A DNA stretch of 64,000 nucleotides, taken from positions 1 to 64,000 of the forward strand of contig NZ_LFYT02000006.1 in the NCBI RefSeq assembly GCF_001270065.2, read 5' to 3'. The DNA comes from Limnohabitans planktonicus II-D5 (GTDB lineage Bacteria > Pseudomonadota > Gammaproteobacteria > Burkholderiales > Burkholderiaceae_C). A program made the position numbers and the translations under genes. Below the pieces are notes generated by a model. That model did no database searches. It saw nothing but the letters and a program-made list of their open reading frames with translations, and was not told the origin of the DNA. The first letter of the stretch is position 1. Each line of letters begins with the position of its first letter. Positions 16,360 to 25,007 of this stretch are shown here, piece after piece.

Positions 16360-16916
16360 GGAGTGGTTCTGTGGTGAATGGCGCTGTCGTCAGCGGGCGG
16401 TGTCATCACGGCACGCCAGGCGGCCAGTTTTTGTTCAAAGGTCCAGGACGCATGGGCCGGACTGGTCGATGGTAGGCGATGAATCGTCACCCGCCCGGCC
16501 AAACCGGCTTCTTCCAGCGCTTTTTTGACCGTTCGGGCATGCCGGAAACTCTCGCCGCCGTTGTGGGCGATGGTGCTCAGCTGCGGACATTGCGCAAGCA
16601 GGCCCGGAAAATCATTGAGCTGGCCCTGCTGGATGGCACTGTCCAGACTGCCCTCGCGTGCGCAGGCGGCATACACGTCCCACACCCCCACGCCCAGCAA
16701 AAGCAGGCATTGGCAACGGCGGGCGTAGTCGCGGTCTGCAGGCCACCCGGCACCGGGCCACAGCGCCTGCATGATGGGCCAGAACTGGTTTTGAGGGTGC
16801 GCGTAATACTGCTGCGCCTGCAAAGACTTGACACCCGGAAAGCTGCCCAGCACCAATACCCGGGTGCCCGCAGAGACCAGCGGGGCCAGGCCTTGCAACA
16901 GAGGGGACGCACTCAT
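16356..16916 (-). CDS. DNA-deoxyinosine glycosylase, uracil-DNA glycosylase superfamily
   Basis: The 186-residue protein has VLVLGSFPGVKSLQAQQYYAH near residue 20, the signature of the hypoxanthine (deoxyinosine) branch of the UDG superfamily. QNQFWPIM follows, and the C-terminal active-site loop is RLPSTSPAHA. It should remove deaminated bases from DNA and start base-excision repair. ATG 16916 overlaps the TGA of tatD, which supports this start over an upstream in-frame ATG inside tatD. The assignment to deoxyinosine rather than uracil rests on motif resemblance only. Confidence 0.8.
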   Translation of the reverse strand: MSASPLLQGLAPLVSAGTRVLVLGSFPGVKSLQAQQYYAHPQNQFWPIMQALWPGAGWPADRDYARRCQCLLLLGVGVWDVYAACAREGSLDSAIQQGQLNDFPGLLAQCPQLSTIAHNGGESFRHARTVKKALEEAGLAGRVTIHRLPSTSPAHASWTFEQKLAAWRAVMTPPADDSAIHHRTTP

Positions 16917-17758
16917 GCCTGCACCCTGCGCGAGGCCAGCGCGGCCAGCCGGGGCAAGGCCCGCTGGGCATTGGCGGTGGTGAGCTGCGCCAGCGCCGCC
17001 AGCGGCATGCCGCGCAACGGGGCCAGCTGCTGGGCAATGCGCGGCAGCTCGGCCGGGCTGTTGCGCCCTTGCGGCAGGCCCTGTGCGCGCTGCTCGGCGG
17101 TCTGGTACAGCCAATGCGGGGGCATGTCGGGCGCATCGGTCTCCAGCACCAGGGCACTTTCGGGCAGCTCGGTGGCCAGGCGGCGCAATTGCAAAGCCCG
17201 CTCATAAGTGAGCGCCCCACCAAAACCCAGCGCCCAACCCAGGGCCACAAAGGCCTGCGCCTGCTGAATGCTGCCATTGAAAGCATGCGCGATGCCGCCA
17301 GGCACCGCCACCTGGCGCAAGCCTTTGAGCAGCAGATCGGCTGAACGGCACACATGCAAGATCACGGGCAGGCCATGCTTTTGCGCCAGCTGAAGCTGGG
17401 CTGTGTAGAAAAACCATTGGCGCTCACGCAGGGCGGGCGTGCACAGCGCAGGCACAAAAAAATCCAGCCCGATCTCGCCCACCGCCACCAGGTGTGGGTC
17501 ACCCAGGCGCTCGGTCAGGGCTTGGTCCAGCGCCAGCACATCGGCCTCATCAGCCTGCGGCACATACAGCGGGTGGATGCCCAGCGCATACGCATCGCCG
17601 TGGCGGGCGGCCAGTTCGGCCACGGCCTGCCAGTGGCTGCGCTGCACCGCCGGGATCACGCACAGCCCCACCCCTTGCTGGCGCGCGAGCGCCCTGACGG
17701 CGTCGCGGTCGGCGTCAAACTCGGCCGCGTCCAGGTGGCAATGGGTGTCGATCCACAT
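16913..17758 (-). CDS. tatD: TatD-family metal-dependent hydrolase
   Basis: This 281-residue TIM-barrel hydrolase begins IDTHCHLDAAEFDAD, where HxH binds the first metal. It continues with AVGEIGLDFF (conserved Glu), PVILHVCR (His), GIAHAFNGS (His) and LVLETDAPDMPP (catalytic Asp region). Family members are 3'-5' exonucleases or deoxyribonucleases acting in DNA quality control. It follows lolD by 18 bases and overlaps the glycosylase gene, making a repair-themed tail of a lipoprotein-export operon. Confidence 0.9.
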   Translation of the reverse strand: MWIDTHCHLDAAEFDADRDAVRALARQQGVGLCVIPAVQRSHWQAVAELAARHGDAYALGIHPLYVPQADEADVLALDQALTERLGDPHLVAVGEIGLDFFVPALCTPALRERQWFFYTAQLQLAQKHGLPVILHVCRSADLLLKGLRQVAVPGGIAHAFNGSIQQAQAFVALGWALGFGGALTYERALQLRRLATELPESALVLETDAPDMPPHWLYQTAEQRAQGLPQGRNSPAELPRIAQQLAPLRGMPLAALAQLTTANAQRALPRLAALASRRVQA

Positions 17759-17776
17759 GGCGCGATGTGACGCCGA

Positions 17777-18703
17777 TCAAACGGCCGCTTGCAGCACGCC
17801 CTTGACCAGGTGCAGCTGCCGGTCGCAACGCGCAGCCAGCGCGGCATCGTGCGTGACCACCACAAAGGCGGTGCCACGCTCTCGCGCCAGCTGCAGCATC
17901 AGCGCAAACACACCGTCGGCCGTTTCGCGGTCCAGGTTGCCAGTGGGCTCGTCGGCCAGCACACAAGCGGGCTCGTTCACCAGGGCACGGGCCAGCGCCA
18001 CACGCTGGCGTTCGCCCCCGGACAGCTCGGAAGGCCGGTGGTGCAGTCGTTTGTCCAGGCCCACACGCGCCAGCCACTGCGCGGCCACCAGGGCGGCATC
18101 TCTGCGGTTTTGGCGGCGAATCCACAGCGGCATGGCCACGTTGTCCAGGGCGCTGAACTCGGGCAGCAAATGGTGAAACTGGTAGACAAAACCCAGGTAG
18201 CGGTTGCGCCACTGGCCTTGTTCAGCCGCGCTCAAGGCCGAGAGCAATTGGCCCTGCAGCTGCACGCTGCCCTGGGTGGGCGCATCCAGACCACCCAGCA
18301 AATGCAGCAGCGTGCTTTTGCCCGAGCCCGAAGCGCCCACAATGGCCAGGGTCTCGCCCGCGTGCACCTGCAGGTCCACGCCTTGCAGCACCGTCACATC
18401 GAGTCGGCCTTCGGTGAATCGCTTGGTCAGGCCCTGGGCCTTCAAGACGACATGGGCTTTTGGGCTGTTCAGGGGTGGGCTTGATTCGATCTGGCTGAAG
18501 ACAGAGGTGTTTGCCGGGGACAAGCTTTCCAGAGGCAGGCTGGCCTGCGAGGTGCAGGCCACGGCGGGACTTGCCAAAGGGAGGGTGTCCACAGCAGGCT
18601 GCAAATCGGCAGCCTCAGAGTTCGGCGCCGCCGAAGAGCCCAAGCTGGGCGCCGTCAAAGAGCCCAAGGTCTCGGGCAGTGTAGGCAGAGAAAGTTTATT
18701 CAT
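17777..18703 (-). CDS. lolD: Lipoprotein-releasing system ATPase LolD, with a long N-terminal extension
   Basis: The core (residues ~82-308) is a standard LolD ATPase: Walker [11 protein letters not shown]-loop [18 protein letters not shown], signature [15 protein letters not shown], Walker [12 protein letters not shown] and the switch His in VVVTHD. It powers release of lipoproteins from the inner membrane to LolA. The first ~80 residues are an extra low-complexity segment rich in S, P, L and A, not present in typical LolD proteins of ~230 residues. The start at 18703 overlaps the lolC stop by 8 bases, which supports it. A second in-frame start closer to the ABC domain is not obvious. Confidence 0.92.
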   Translation of the reverse strand: MNKLSLPTLPETLGSLTAPSLGSSAAPNSEAADLQPAVDTLPLASPAVACTSQASLPLESLSPANTSVFSQIESSPPLNSPKAHVVLKAQGLTKRFTEGRLDVTVLQGVDLQVHAGETLAIVGASGSGKSTLLHLLGGLDAPTQGSVQLQGQLLSALSAAEQGQWRNRYLGFVYQFHHLLPEFSALDNVAMPLWIRRQNRRDAALVAAQWLARVGLDKRLHHRPSELSGGERQRVALARALVNEPACVLADEPTGNLDRETADGVFALMLQLARERGTAFVVVTHDAALAARCDRQLHLVKGVLQAAV

Positions 18704-19964
18704 AACGCAGGGCTTCCGCCGGGTTCACTTGGCTGGCACGCCAGCTGGGGTAGAGCGTGGCCAGGAACGCCAGCACCAGAGAGATGATGGCAATCGGCCA
18801 TATGTCGCTGGCCAGCGGCTCGCTGGGCATGCGGCTGATCAGGTAAATGTCGCGCGGCAAAAAGCTGGCGTTGAACAGCTGCTCCAGCGCAGGCACGATC
18901 ACGTCGATGTTGAAGGCCACCAGCAGGCCCAGCCCCAAACCGCTGAGCGTGCCGATCACGCCCACCGTGGCACCCTGCACCACAAAAATGCCCATGATGC
19001 TGCGCGGGCTGGCCCCCAGGGTGCGCAAGATGGCGATGTCCGCACGCTTGTCGGTCACCGTCATCACCAGCGTGCTGACCAGGTTGAAGGCGGCCACCGC
19101 CACGATGAGCGTGAGGATGATGAACATCATGCGTTTTTCAACCTGCACGGCGGCAAACCAGGTCTTGTTTTGCTGTGTCCAGTCGCGCACAAAAAAGCCA
19201 GCGCCCAGCTGCATTTGCAAATCACGGGCCACCTCGCGGGCCAGGTGCAAATCACGCAACTTGAGCCGGATGCCGCTGGGGCCTTCGAGCCGGAACATGC
19301 GGGCCGCATCGTCCACATGCATCATGGCCAGGGCCGAGTCGTATTCATAGTGGCCCGAATGGAAGCTGCCCACCACCTGCATTTGCTTCATGCGCGGCAC
19401 CACGCCCGCAGGGGTCACCTGCCCCGATGGCGAGACCAGCGTGACCGGGTCGCCGCTTTGCACGCCCAGGTTTTGCGCCAGATCAGCCCCCAGCACGATG
19501 CCAAACTCCCTCGGCACCAACCGCGCCAGCACGCCAGCCTGGGCTTCTGACGACAAATCGGTCACCTCGGGCTCCAGCGCTGGATCAATGCCGCGCACCA
19601 GCACACCTTTCATGTCTTCACCCCGCGCCAGCAGTGCCTGCGCGGTGATGAAGGGCGCTGCGCCCAGCACTTGAGGATGCGACTTGAGCCGGGCCAGCAC
19701 ATCCGGCAAATGGGTCACCGCGTTGCCATCAGCGGCATACACCTCGATGTGCGAGACCACACCCAGCATGCGGTCGCGCACTTCGCGCTGAAAGCCGTTC
19801 ATCACGCTCAGCACGATGATGAGCGCCGCCACGCCCAAGGCAATGCCCAGCATGGACACGCCAGAGATGAAAGAAATGAAGCCGTTGCGCCGCGTGGCGC
19901 GGCCTGCACGCGTGTAGCGCCAGCCCAGCACCAGCTCGTAGGGGATGTTTTTGAAAAAAGCCAT
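18696..19964 (-). CDS. lolC: Lipoprotein-releasing system permease LolC/E
   Basis: This 422-residue MacB/FtsX-fold permease has an N-terminal helix ([21 protein letters not shown]), a large periplasmic domain (residues ~50-265) and three C-terminal helices with the coupling segment [19 protein letters not shown]. It ends EALRYE, typical of the family. With LolD it extracts outer-membrane lipoproteins. Betaproteobacteria often use one LolC/E-type subunit as a homodimer. ATG 19964 gives [17 protein letters not shown], the usual family start. It diverges from nhaA across a 90-base promoter region. Confidence 0.92.
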   Translation of the reverse strand: MAFFKNIPYELVLGWRYTRAGRATRRNGFISFISGVSMLGIALGVAALIIVLSVMNGFQREVRDRMLGVVSHIEVYAADGNAVTHLPDVLARLKSHPQVLGAAPFITAQALLARGEDMKGVLVRGIDPALEPEVTDLSSEAQAGVLARLVPREFGIVLGADLAQNLGVQSGDPVTLVSPSGQVTPAGVVPRMKQMQVVGSFHSGHYEYDSALAMMHVDDAARMFRLEGPSGIRLKLRDLHLAREVARDLQMQLGAGFFVRDWTQQNKTWFAAVQVEKRMMFIILTLIVAVAAFNLVSTLVMTVTDKRADIAILRTLGASPRSIMGIFVVQGATVGVIGTLSGLGLGLLVAFNIDVIVPALEQLFNASFLPRDIYLISRMPSEPLASDIWPIAIISLVLAFLATLYPSWRASQVNPAEALRYE

Positions 19965-20054
19965 AGGCCGGTATTGTGCAGTGCAGGCCCACAAATCCCC
20001 CAGAGGCAGGCCATGAAACACGGACCGCGCAGCCGGATTGAAGACAATGGCCCC

Positions 20055-21239
20055 ATGAAAACATCTCCAACACCCCCTTTCCTGCGTTTTTTCGCGACCG
20101 AGTCAGCCCCTGGAATGATCCTGGCGCTGGCGGCTGTGGCTGCTTTGCTGATCAGCAATTCACCTTGGGGAGAGTGGTATCGGTTCTTTCTGAACATTCC
20201 CGGCCAGGTGGTCATTGGCGAGCAGGCTTTGGTGCTGTCCAAGCCCCTGATCCTGTGGGTCAATGACCTCTGGATGGCCGTCTTTTTCTTTTTGGTGGGG
20301 CTGGAGATCAAACGCGAGTTCCTCGAAGGTGAGCTCTCCGGGCCGGGCCAGTTGCTGCTGCCTGCCGTGGCGGCCTTGGGCGGCATGCTCGTGCCAGCGC
20401 TGATTTACTCCGCCATCAACTGGGGTGACGCTGTAGCGCTGCGCGGCTGGGCCATACCCGCTGCCACCGACATCGCTTTTGCCTTGGGCATTGTGGTTTT
20501 GCTCGGGCAACGCGTGCCCCTGTCGCTCAAGATTTTTCTGACTGCCGTGGCCATCATCGACGACCTGGGGGCCATCGTCGTGATTGCCCTCTTCTACACG
20601 GCCAACTTGTCCTGGCCCATGCTGATGGGCGCGCTGTTGTCGGGGCTGGTGCTCTTCGGTCTGAACCGCCTGCGCATCACCCGGGTCGATGTGTACATCG
20701 TGGTGGGGCTGGTCATGTGGGTTTGCGTGCTCAAGTCCGGGGTGCATGCCACTTTGGCGGGGGTCATCACGGCGCTGGCCATTCCCATGCGCGATGGGCA
20801 CGGCCATTCCCCCTTGGAAACCATTGAACACGGCCTGCAGCCCTGGGTGGCCTTCTTGGTGTTGCCCATGTTTGCCTTCACCAATGCGGGCGTCCTGCTC
20901 GAGGGGGTCAGTCTGAATACCTTGTTGTCGCCAGTTCCACTGGGCATTGGTCTGGGCTTGGTGGCAGGCAAAGCCATTGGGGTGTTTGGGACGTCGTACC
21001 TGATGATCCGCAGCGGCCTGGCCAAAGCCCCCGCCGACGCCTCGAACCTGCAACTTTTGGGCGTGAGCGTTTTGTGCGGCATTGGCTTCACCATGAGCTT
21101 GTTCATAGGTGGCCTGGCTTTCTCGGGCCTGGGTGCCGGGTTTGAACTCCAACTCAAACTGGGGGTGCTGGGTGGCTCGGTCATTGCGGGTCTGCTGGGC
21201 ACCCTGCTGCTGCGGATCAAACACCGCTCACCCTCCTGA
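20055..21239 (+). CDS. nhaA: Na+/H+ antiporter NhaA
   Basis: The 394-residue membrane protein has about 12 helices and NhaA landmarks: FFFLVGLEIKREFLEGEL, IPAATDIAFALG (Asp of helix IV) and AIIDDLGAIVVIALFY (the ion-binding Asp pair of helix V). Near the C-terminus it has CGIGFTMSLFIGGLAF. It exchanges Na+ for protons and supports pH and sodium homeostasis. The length matches the E. coli protein (388 residues). ATG 20055 is chosen because the FFATESAPGMILALAA block follows directly. Confidence 0.95.
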   Translation: MKTSPTPPFLRFFATESAPGMILALAAVAALLISNSPWGEWYRFFLNIPGQVVIGEQALVLSKPLILWVNDLWMAVFFFLVGLEIKREFLEGELSGPGQLLLPAVAALGGMLVPALIYSAINWGDAVALRGWAIPAATDIAFALGIVVLLGQRVPLSLKIFLTAVAIIDDLGAIVVIALFYTANLSWPMLMGALLSGLVLFGLNRLRITRVDVYIVVGLVMWVCVLKSGVHATLAGVITALAIPMRDGHGHSPLETIEHGLQPWVAFLVLPMFAFTNAGVLLEGVSLNTLLSPVPLGIGLGLVAGKAIGVFGTSYLMIRSGLAKAPADASNLQLLGVSVLCGIGFTMSLFIGGLAFSGLGAGFELQLKLGVLGGSVIAGLLGTLLLRIKHRSPS

Positions 21240-21380
21240 TGAACGCAACCAACCAGAGCAGGCATGGTGTTTGCACTTAAAAAGTCACAGAGGTGACGAT
21301 TTCAAACCCTGCTCCGGTCTGAAATGCCGAAGACCCCCAAGACTCTTTGGGTCCAAGCGCACAAACAAGGAGACACCCCC

Positions 21381-22223
21381 GTGATCAATCGACTCATGCC
21401 CCTGAGCGCCCTGGCCGCCGCCGCATTGCTCAGCGCCTGCCAAACCGCCCCGGTCAAAACCGCCACACCCCCGACTTCGCCCGAAGTGGTGGGCGAATTT
21501 CGCAAGGGTACGGGCTATCTGAACGGCTACATCGACCGCAAGGAACTGCCAGACAGCCTGGCCCTGGTGCCGCCTCCGCCTGCCCCAGGCTCGGCCCGCT
21601 ATTCGGCCGATCTGCAGCAACACCAGCAAACCCGCGCCCTGCGCAACACACCGCGCTGGGAATACGCGTTCAAGGACGTGAACCTGAAGTTCCCAGAAGC
21701 AGCCGGGGTGTTCTCGTGCGCGCTGGACATGCCCATCTCGCAAGAAGCCACGCCCCACCTGAACATGCTGCTGCGCCGCAGTCTGGTGGACGCCGGGTTT
21801 GCCACCTACAAAGCCAAAGACCATTACCAACGCAAGCGCCCCTTTGCCGAGCTGGGTGAAACCACCTGTTCCCCCAAGGAAGAGGCCCACCTGTCCAAGG
21901 ACGGCTCGTACCCCTCGGGCCACGCGGCGTTGGGCTGGGCCTGGGGCCTGATTTTGGCGGGTGTGGCCCCGGACAAGGCCAACGCCCTGCTGCAACGCGG
22001 CCACGCTTTTGGTGACAGCCGCATGGTCTGCGGCGTGCACTGGCAAAGCGACCTGGAAGCCGGACGCGTGGTCGGGGCCGCCGCTGTGGCCCGCCTGCAA
22101 GCCGACCCGGTGTTCCAAGCACAAGCCCAACTGGCCAAAGCCGAAATTGCCTCCGCCCGAGCCAAAGGCCTGAAATCAGACCGCCAAGATTGCGCATCGG
22201 AAGCTGCGGCGCTGAAGCGTTGA
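21381..22223 (+). CDS. Class A (PAP2-fold) acid phosphatase, lipoprotein
   Basis: The 280-residue protein has the phosphatidic-acid-phosphatase signature: KDHYQRKRP, YPSGHAALGW and GDSRMVCGVHWQSD, with all catalytic Arg, His and Asp residues present. A signal peptide ends in LLSAC, a lipobox, so it is probably lipid-anchored in the periplasm, where it would hydrolyse organic phosphomonoesters. GTG 21381 is preferred because AAGGAG lies eight bases upstream; upstream ATGs have no such site. It is a single gene, followed by REP palindromes in the convergent spacer. Confidence 0.85.
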   Translation: MINRLMPLSALAAAALLSACQTAPVKTATPPTSPEVVGEFRKGTGYLNGYIDRKELPDSLALVPPPPAPGSARYSADLQQHQQTRALRNTPRWEYAFKDVNLKFPEAAGVFSCALDMPISQEATPHLNMLLRRSLVDAGFATYKAKDHYQRKRPFAELGETTCSPKEEAHLSKDGSYPSGHAALGWAWGLILAGVAPDKANALLQRGHAFGDSRMVCGVHWQSDLEAGRVVGAAAVARLQADPVFQAQAQLAKAEIASARAKGLKSDRQDCASEAAALKR

Positions 22224-22247
22224 AAAGCCAAGGCCTGTGGTGTCCCG

Positions 22248-22460
22248 TAGGTCGGCGGCTTCAGCCCCGACATGAGCCTGCGCCGAAGCCCATATGTCGG
22301 ACTCTTCGAGTGCCGACCTACAAAAAAACGGTTTCCCGTAGGTCGGCGGTCGAAGACCCCGACATGAGCCTTCGCCGGAGACCGAATGTCGGACTCTGCG
22401 AGTGCCGACCTACAAAAAACCTGTCTCCCGTAGGTCGGCGGTCGAAGACCCCGACTTGGG
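22248..22460. repeat. REP cluster: C, A, B, A, B palindromes
   Basis: Between the phosphatase stop and the metY-tail fragment lie five GTAG-headed hairpins: subtype C forward (~22248), subtype A reversed with loop GAA (~22295), subtype B forward (~22337), subtype A reversed (~22388) and subtype B forward (~22430). Forward and reversed copies alternate, forming heads-outward pairs. Degenerate spacer sequence (GCGCCGGAGCCCGAC-like) continues to ~22503. Confidence 0.8.
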
Positions 22461-22503
22461 CCTGTGCCGGAGCCCGACTACATGAACCTGCGCCGGAGCC
22501 CGA

Positions 22504-22724
22504 CATGGATTTTCAGCGGCTGGCCTTGTCCAGCGCCTGGTCGATGTCCCACAGGATGTCGTCCAGGTTTTCCAGGCCCACCGAGATCCGCACCATGTCG
22601 GGCGACACGCCTGCGGCCAGCTGCTGGGCGTCGTCGAGCTGGCGGTGTGTGGTGCTGGCCGGGTGGCTGATCAGGGTGCGGGTGTCACCGATATTCACCA
22701 GGTGGCTCATGAACTGGGCCGACT
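22504..22724 (-). pseudogene. Duplicated 3' end of the metY-like gene
   Basis: About 220 bases are nearly identical to 25003-25223 and encode the last ~70 residues of the O-acetylhomoserine sulfhydrylase at 25008-26291 (from MSHLVNIGDTRTLISHP on). The upstream edge at ~22724 joins directly to a yebC fragment, so there is no start region. Both copies touch a REP palindrome at the same point beyond the stop codon. Confidence 0.88.
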
Positions 22725-23053
22725 TGAATCTCTGATGCGCTGCGGTTCACCTTGTAGGTCAGCACCTCGATCATCACGGGCACTTGGTGCAGCACAAAGC
22801 CTTCGTAAATCACGCGCTCAAAGCTGACCGCATCGCCCAGCAGGCCTGCGCCTTTCTTGATGGCGCGTTCCAGCGTTTCCTTGGGCATGGACACTTAGCG
22901 GGCCTGCTCCACCACCAGACACAGGCGCGAGTTGGCCGACGGGTCAGCGCCGTTGCGGGCTGCGAACATGATGTCTTTGGCCAGACAGCCAAACAATTTG
23001 CCGCGGGCATCGGCTGCCTGTGCCTTGCCTTTTGCTTTCCACTGCGCGCCCAT
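22725..23053 (-). pseudogene. YebC/PmpR-family (DUF28) remnant, truncated and interrupted
   Basis: From ATG 23053 the frame encodes MGAQWKAKGKAQAADARG, GKLFG, DIMFAARNGADPSANSRL, LCLVVEQAR, a recognisable start of a YebC/PmpR regulator. It then meets a TAA at 22895-22897. The frame resumes with MPKETLERAIKKG and runs to NRSASEI, where it is replaced by the metY tail at ~22724. The C-terminal two thirds of the protein are missing. An intact yebC elsewhere is likely. Confidence 0.85.
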
Positions 23054-23191
23054 GGGGTCTTCTTTGTCTTGGGATCAAAGCGGAAAGTTTAAGCGCTCGC
23101 CCATCGCAAACCTTGGCCAACAAGGGTCTCAAAGGTCACAGGGGCGCAGGCCTGCCAAGTCAATAATGGCCGATCAGACACAACGCTGCCC

Positions 23192-24103
23192 ATGAACCAC
23201 CCTGCCTTGCCTTTGTTTCCCGGTTTTGCCCATCACCTGCTGGAGGTCAGCCCCGGCGTGTCGATTTCGGCCATGGTGGGCGGCCAGGGTCCGGGCTTGC
23301 TCTTGCTGCACGGCCATCCCCAAACCCTGGCCATTTGGCACAAAGTGGCCCCCACGCTGGCGCAACACTTCACCGTGGTGGCGGCCGACTTGCGTGGCTA
23401 TGGCGATTCGTCCAAGCCCCAAGGCGGGTTGGACCACATCGCTTATGCCAAACGCAGCATGGCGCAAGACCAGGTGAGCCTGATGCGCCAAATGGGCTTT
23501 GAGCGCTTTGCGGTGCTGGCGCACGACCGGGGTGCCCGGGTGGCGCACCGCCTGGCGTTGGACCATGGGCATGCGGTCAGCAGCATGGCCTTGCTCGACA
23601 TCGCGCCCACCTTGGCCATGTATGAACAGACCACCGAAGCCTTTGCCCGCTCTTATTGGCACTGGTTCTTTTTGATCCAGCCTCATCCCCTGCCCGAGCG
23701 CCTGATTCAGGCCGACCCTTCGGCCTACGTCACCGAGGTCATGGGCAACCGCAGCGCTGGGCTGGCCCCTTTCGATCCGCGTGCTTTGGCCGAATACCAG
23801 CGCTGCCTGGCATTGCCGGGTGCTGCGCACGGCCTGTGCGAAGACTACCGGGCGTCAGCGGGCATTGACCTGGTGCACGACCGGGAGGACATCGCCCAAG
23901 GCCGGCGGCTGGAGATGCCACTGCAGGTGCTCTGGGGCGCGCAAGGCGTGGTGCAGCGCTGTTTTGATCCACTCAAGGAATGGCAAAAAGTGGCCACCCA
24001 GGTCACGGGCCAGGCGCTGCCCTGCGGCCACTACATCGCCGAAGAAGCGCCTGAAGCCTTGCTGGCCAAGGCCTTGCCGTTTCTGCAAGGGCTGGCGGCA
24101 TGA
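23192..24103 (+). CDS. Alpha/beta hydrolase, haloacetate dehalogenase-like
   Basis: The 303-residue alpha/beta hydrolase has an oxyanion segment LLLLHGHPQT and DLRGYGDSSKP. The nucleophile elbow is HDRGARVAH, with Asp as nucleophile as in dehalogenases. YWHWFFLIQPHPLPE carries the His-Trp pair that binds halide in fluoroacetate dehalogenase. The distal His is in CGHYIAEEAPE. It would cleave carbon-halogen bonds of haloacetates hydrolytically in the cytosol; substrate range is inferred from the motif match. Its stop overlaps the start of the EamA transporter, which suggests one transcript. Confidence 0.8.
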   Translation: MNHPALPLFPGFAHHLLEVSPGVSISAMVGGQGPGLLLLHGHPQTLAIWHKVAPTLAQHFTVVAADLRGYGDSSKPQGGLDHIAYAKRSMAQDQVSLMRQMGFERFAVLAHDRGARVAHRLALDHGHAVSSMALLDIAPTLAMYEQTTEAFARSYWHWFFLIQPHPLPERLIQADPSAYVTEVMGNRSAGLAPFDPRALAEYQRCLALPGAAHGLCEDYRASAGIDLVHDREDIAQGRRLEMPLQVLWGAQGVVQRCFDPLKEWQKVATQVTGQALPCGHYIAEEAPEALLAKALPFLQGLAA

Positions 24104-24978
24104 GTCAGCACAACCGGCGCGGCATCGTCACCATGACCGGTGCCATGGTGTTCTTTGTGGTCAACGATGCGTTGGTCAAGTGGGTCAGCACGGACCTTTC
24201 AACCCCGCAACTGATTTTTGTGCGCGGGGTGATGACCACGGCGCTGCTGTTGGCCCTGGCTGGGTGGATGGGCCAGTTGCAGCTCTGGCGCACCACACTG
24301 ACGCGCTCGGTGCCTGCCCGTGCTGTGCTCGACAGTCTGGCGTCCTTCACCTACCTCACGGCGGTGTTCCACATCCCTTTGGGTAACGCCACGGCGATCA
24401 ATTTGGCGGGCCCGCTGTTCCTGACCCTGATGGCGGTCTTCTTTTTGCACGAGCGGGTCACGCCGGGCCGCTGGGCGCTGATCGTGCTGGGCTTTGCTGG
24501 CGTGCTGCTGGTGGTGCAGCCGCGCATGGGGGACTTCAATGCCTATGCCTTGTTGTGCCTGTTTGCGGCGGTGCTGCACGCGGGGCGCGATTTTCTGACG
24601 CGGCTGGTGCCCGCTCAAGTGCCTTCGCTCTTGATCACCTTGTCCACGGCGATCATGGTCACTGTGTTGGCGGGTGTGTGGAGTCTGTTCGAGCCCTGGA
24701 AGCCCATGGCCACACAAAACCTGTGGCAGCTGTTTGGCGCGTCACTGTGCTTGGCAGCGGGCTACCACTTGCTCACGCTCAGCATGCGTTTGGGCGACAT
24801 GAGCGTGATTGGGCCGTTTCGCTACAGCGGCTTGCTGGTGGCGCTGGTGCTGGGTTACCTGATGTGGGGCGATGTGCCCAACACGCTGGCTTGGTGCGGC
24901 ATTGCACTGGTGGTGGCGGCCGGGTTGGGCTTGCTCCAGTCTGAGCGCATGCGCCGGCAGGCCGCGGGCGGCCTGTAG
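24100..24978 (+). CDS. EamA/DMT-family transporter
   Basis: This 292-residue protein has ten predicted helices in two EamA repeats (residues ~8-135 and ~150-285), including GNATAINLAGPLFLTLMAVF and the RYSGLLVALVLGYLMWGD block. It should move small metabolites across the inner membrane; the substrate is unknown. It is coupled to the dehalogenase gene by a 4-base overlap. Its TAG stop codon (24976-24978) is part of the GTAG head of a REP palindrome, so the native C-terminus has been set by the repeat. Confidence 0.85.
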   Translation: MSQHNRRGIVTMTGAMVFFVVNDALVKWVSTDLSTPQLIFVRGVMTTALLLALAGWMGQLQLWRTTLTRSVPARAVLDSLASFTYLTAVFHIPLGNATAINLAGPLFLTLMAVFFLHERVTPGRWALIVLGFAGVLLVVQPRMGDFNAYALLCLFAAVLHAGRDFLTRLVPAQVPSLLITLSTAIMVTVLAGVWSLFEPWKPMATQNLWQLFGASLCLAAGYHLLTLSMRLGDMSVIGPFRYSGLLVALVLGYLMWGDVPNTLAWCGIALVVAAGLGLLQSERMRRQAAGGL

Positions 24979-24999
24979 GTCGGCGGCTTCAGCCCCGAC
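24975..24999 (+). repeat. REP palindrome, subtype C, supplying a stop codon
   Basis: The palindrome has a GTAG head, lower stem GTCGG/CCGAC and upper stem GGCT/AGCC. The T-A-G of the head is the stop codon of the EamA gene. The element fills the whole space between that stop and the converging metY stop nine bases further on. Confidence 0.88.
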
Positions 25000-25007
25000 A
25001 TGGGTTT

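Noticed and set aside
20160-21224. 354-codon frame antisense to nhaA
   Set aside because: It is the complement of a clear NhaA gene; its product is Gln/His/Pro-rich low-complexity sequence typical of antisense GC-rich DNA.
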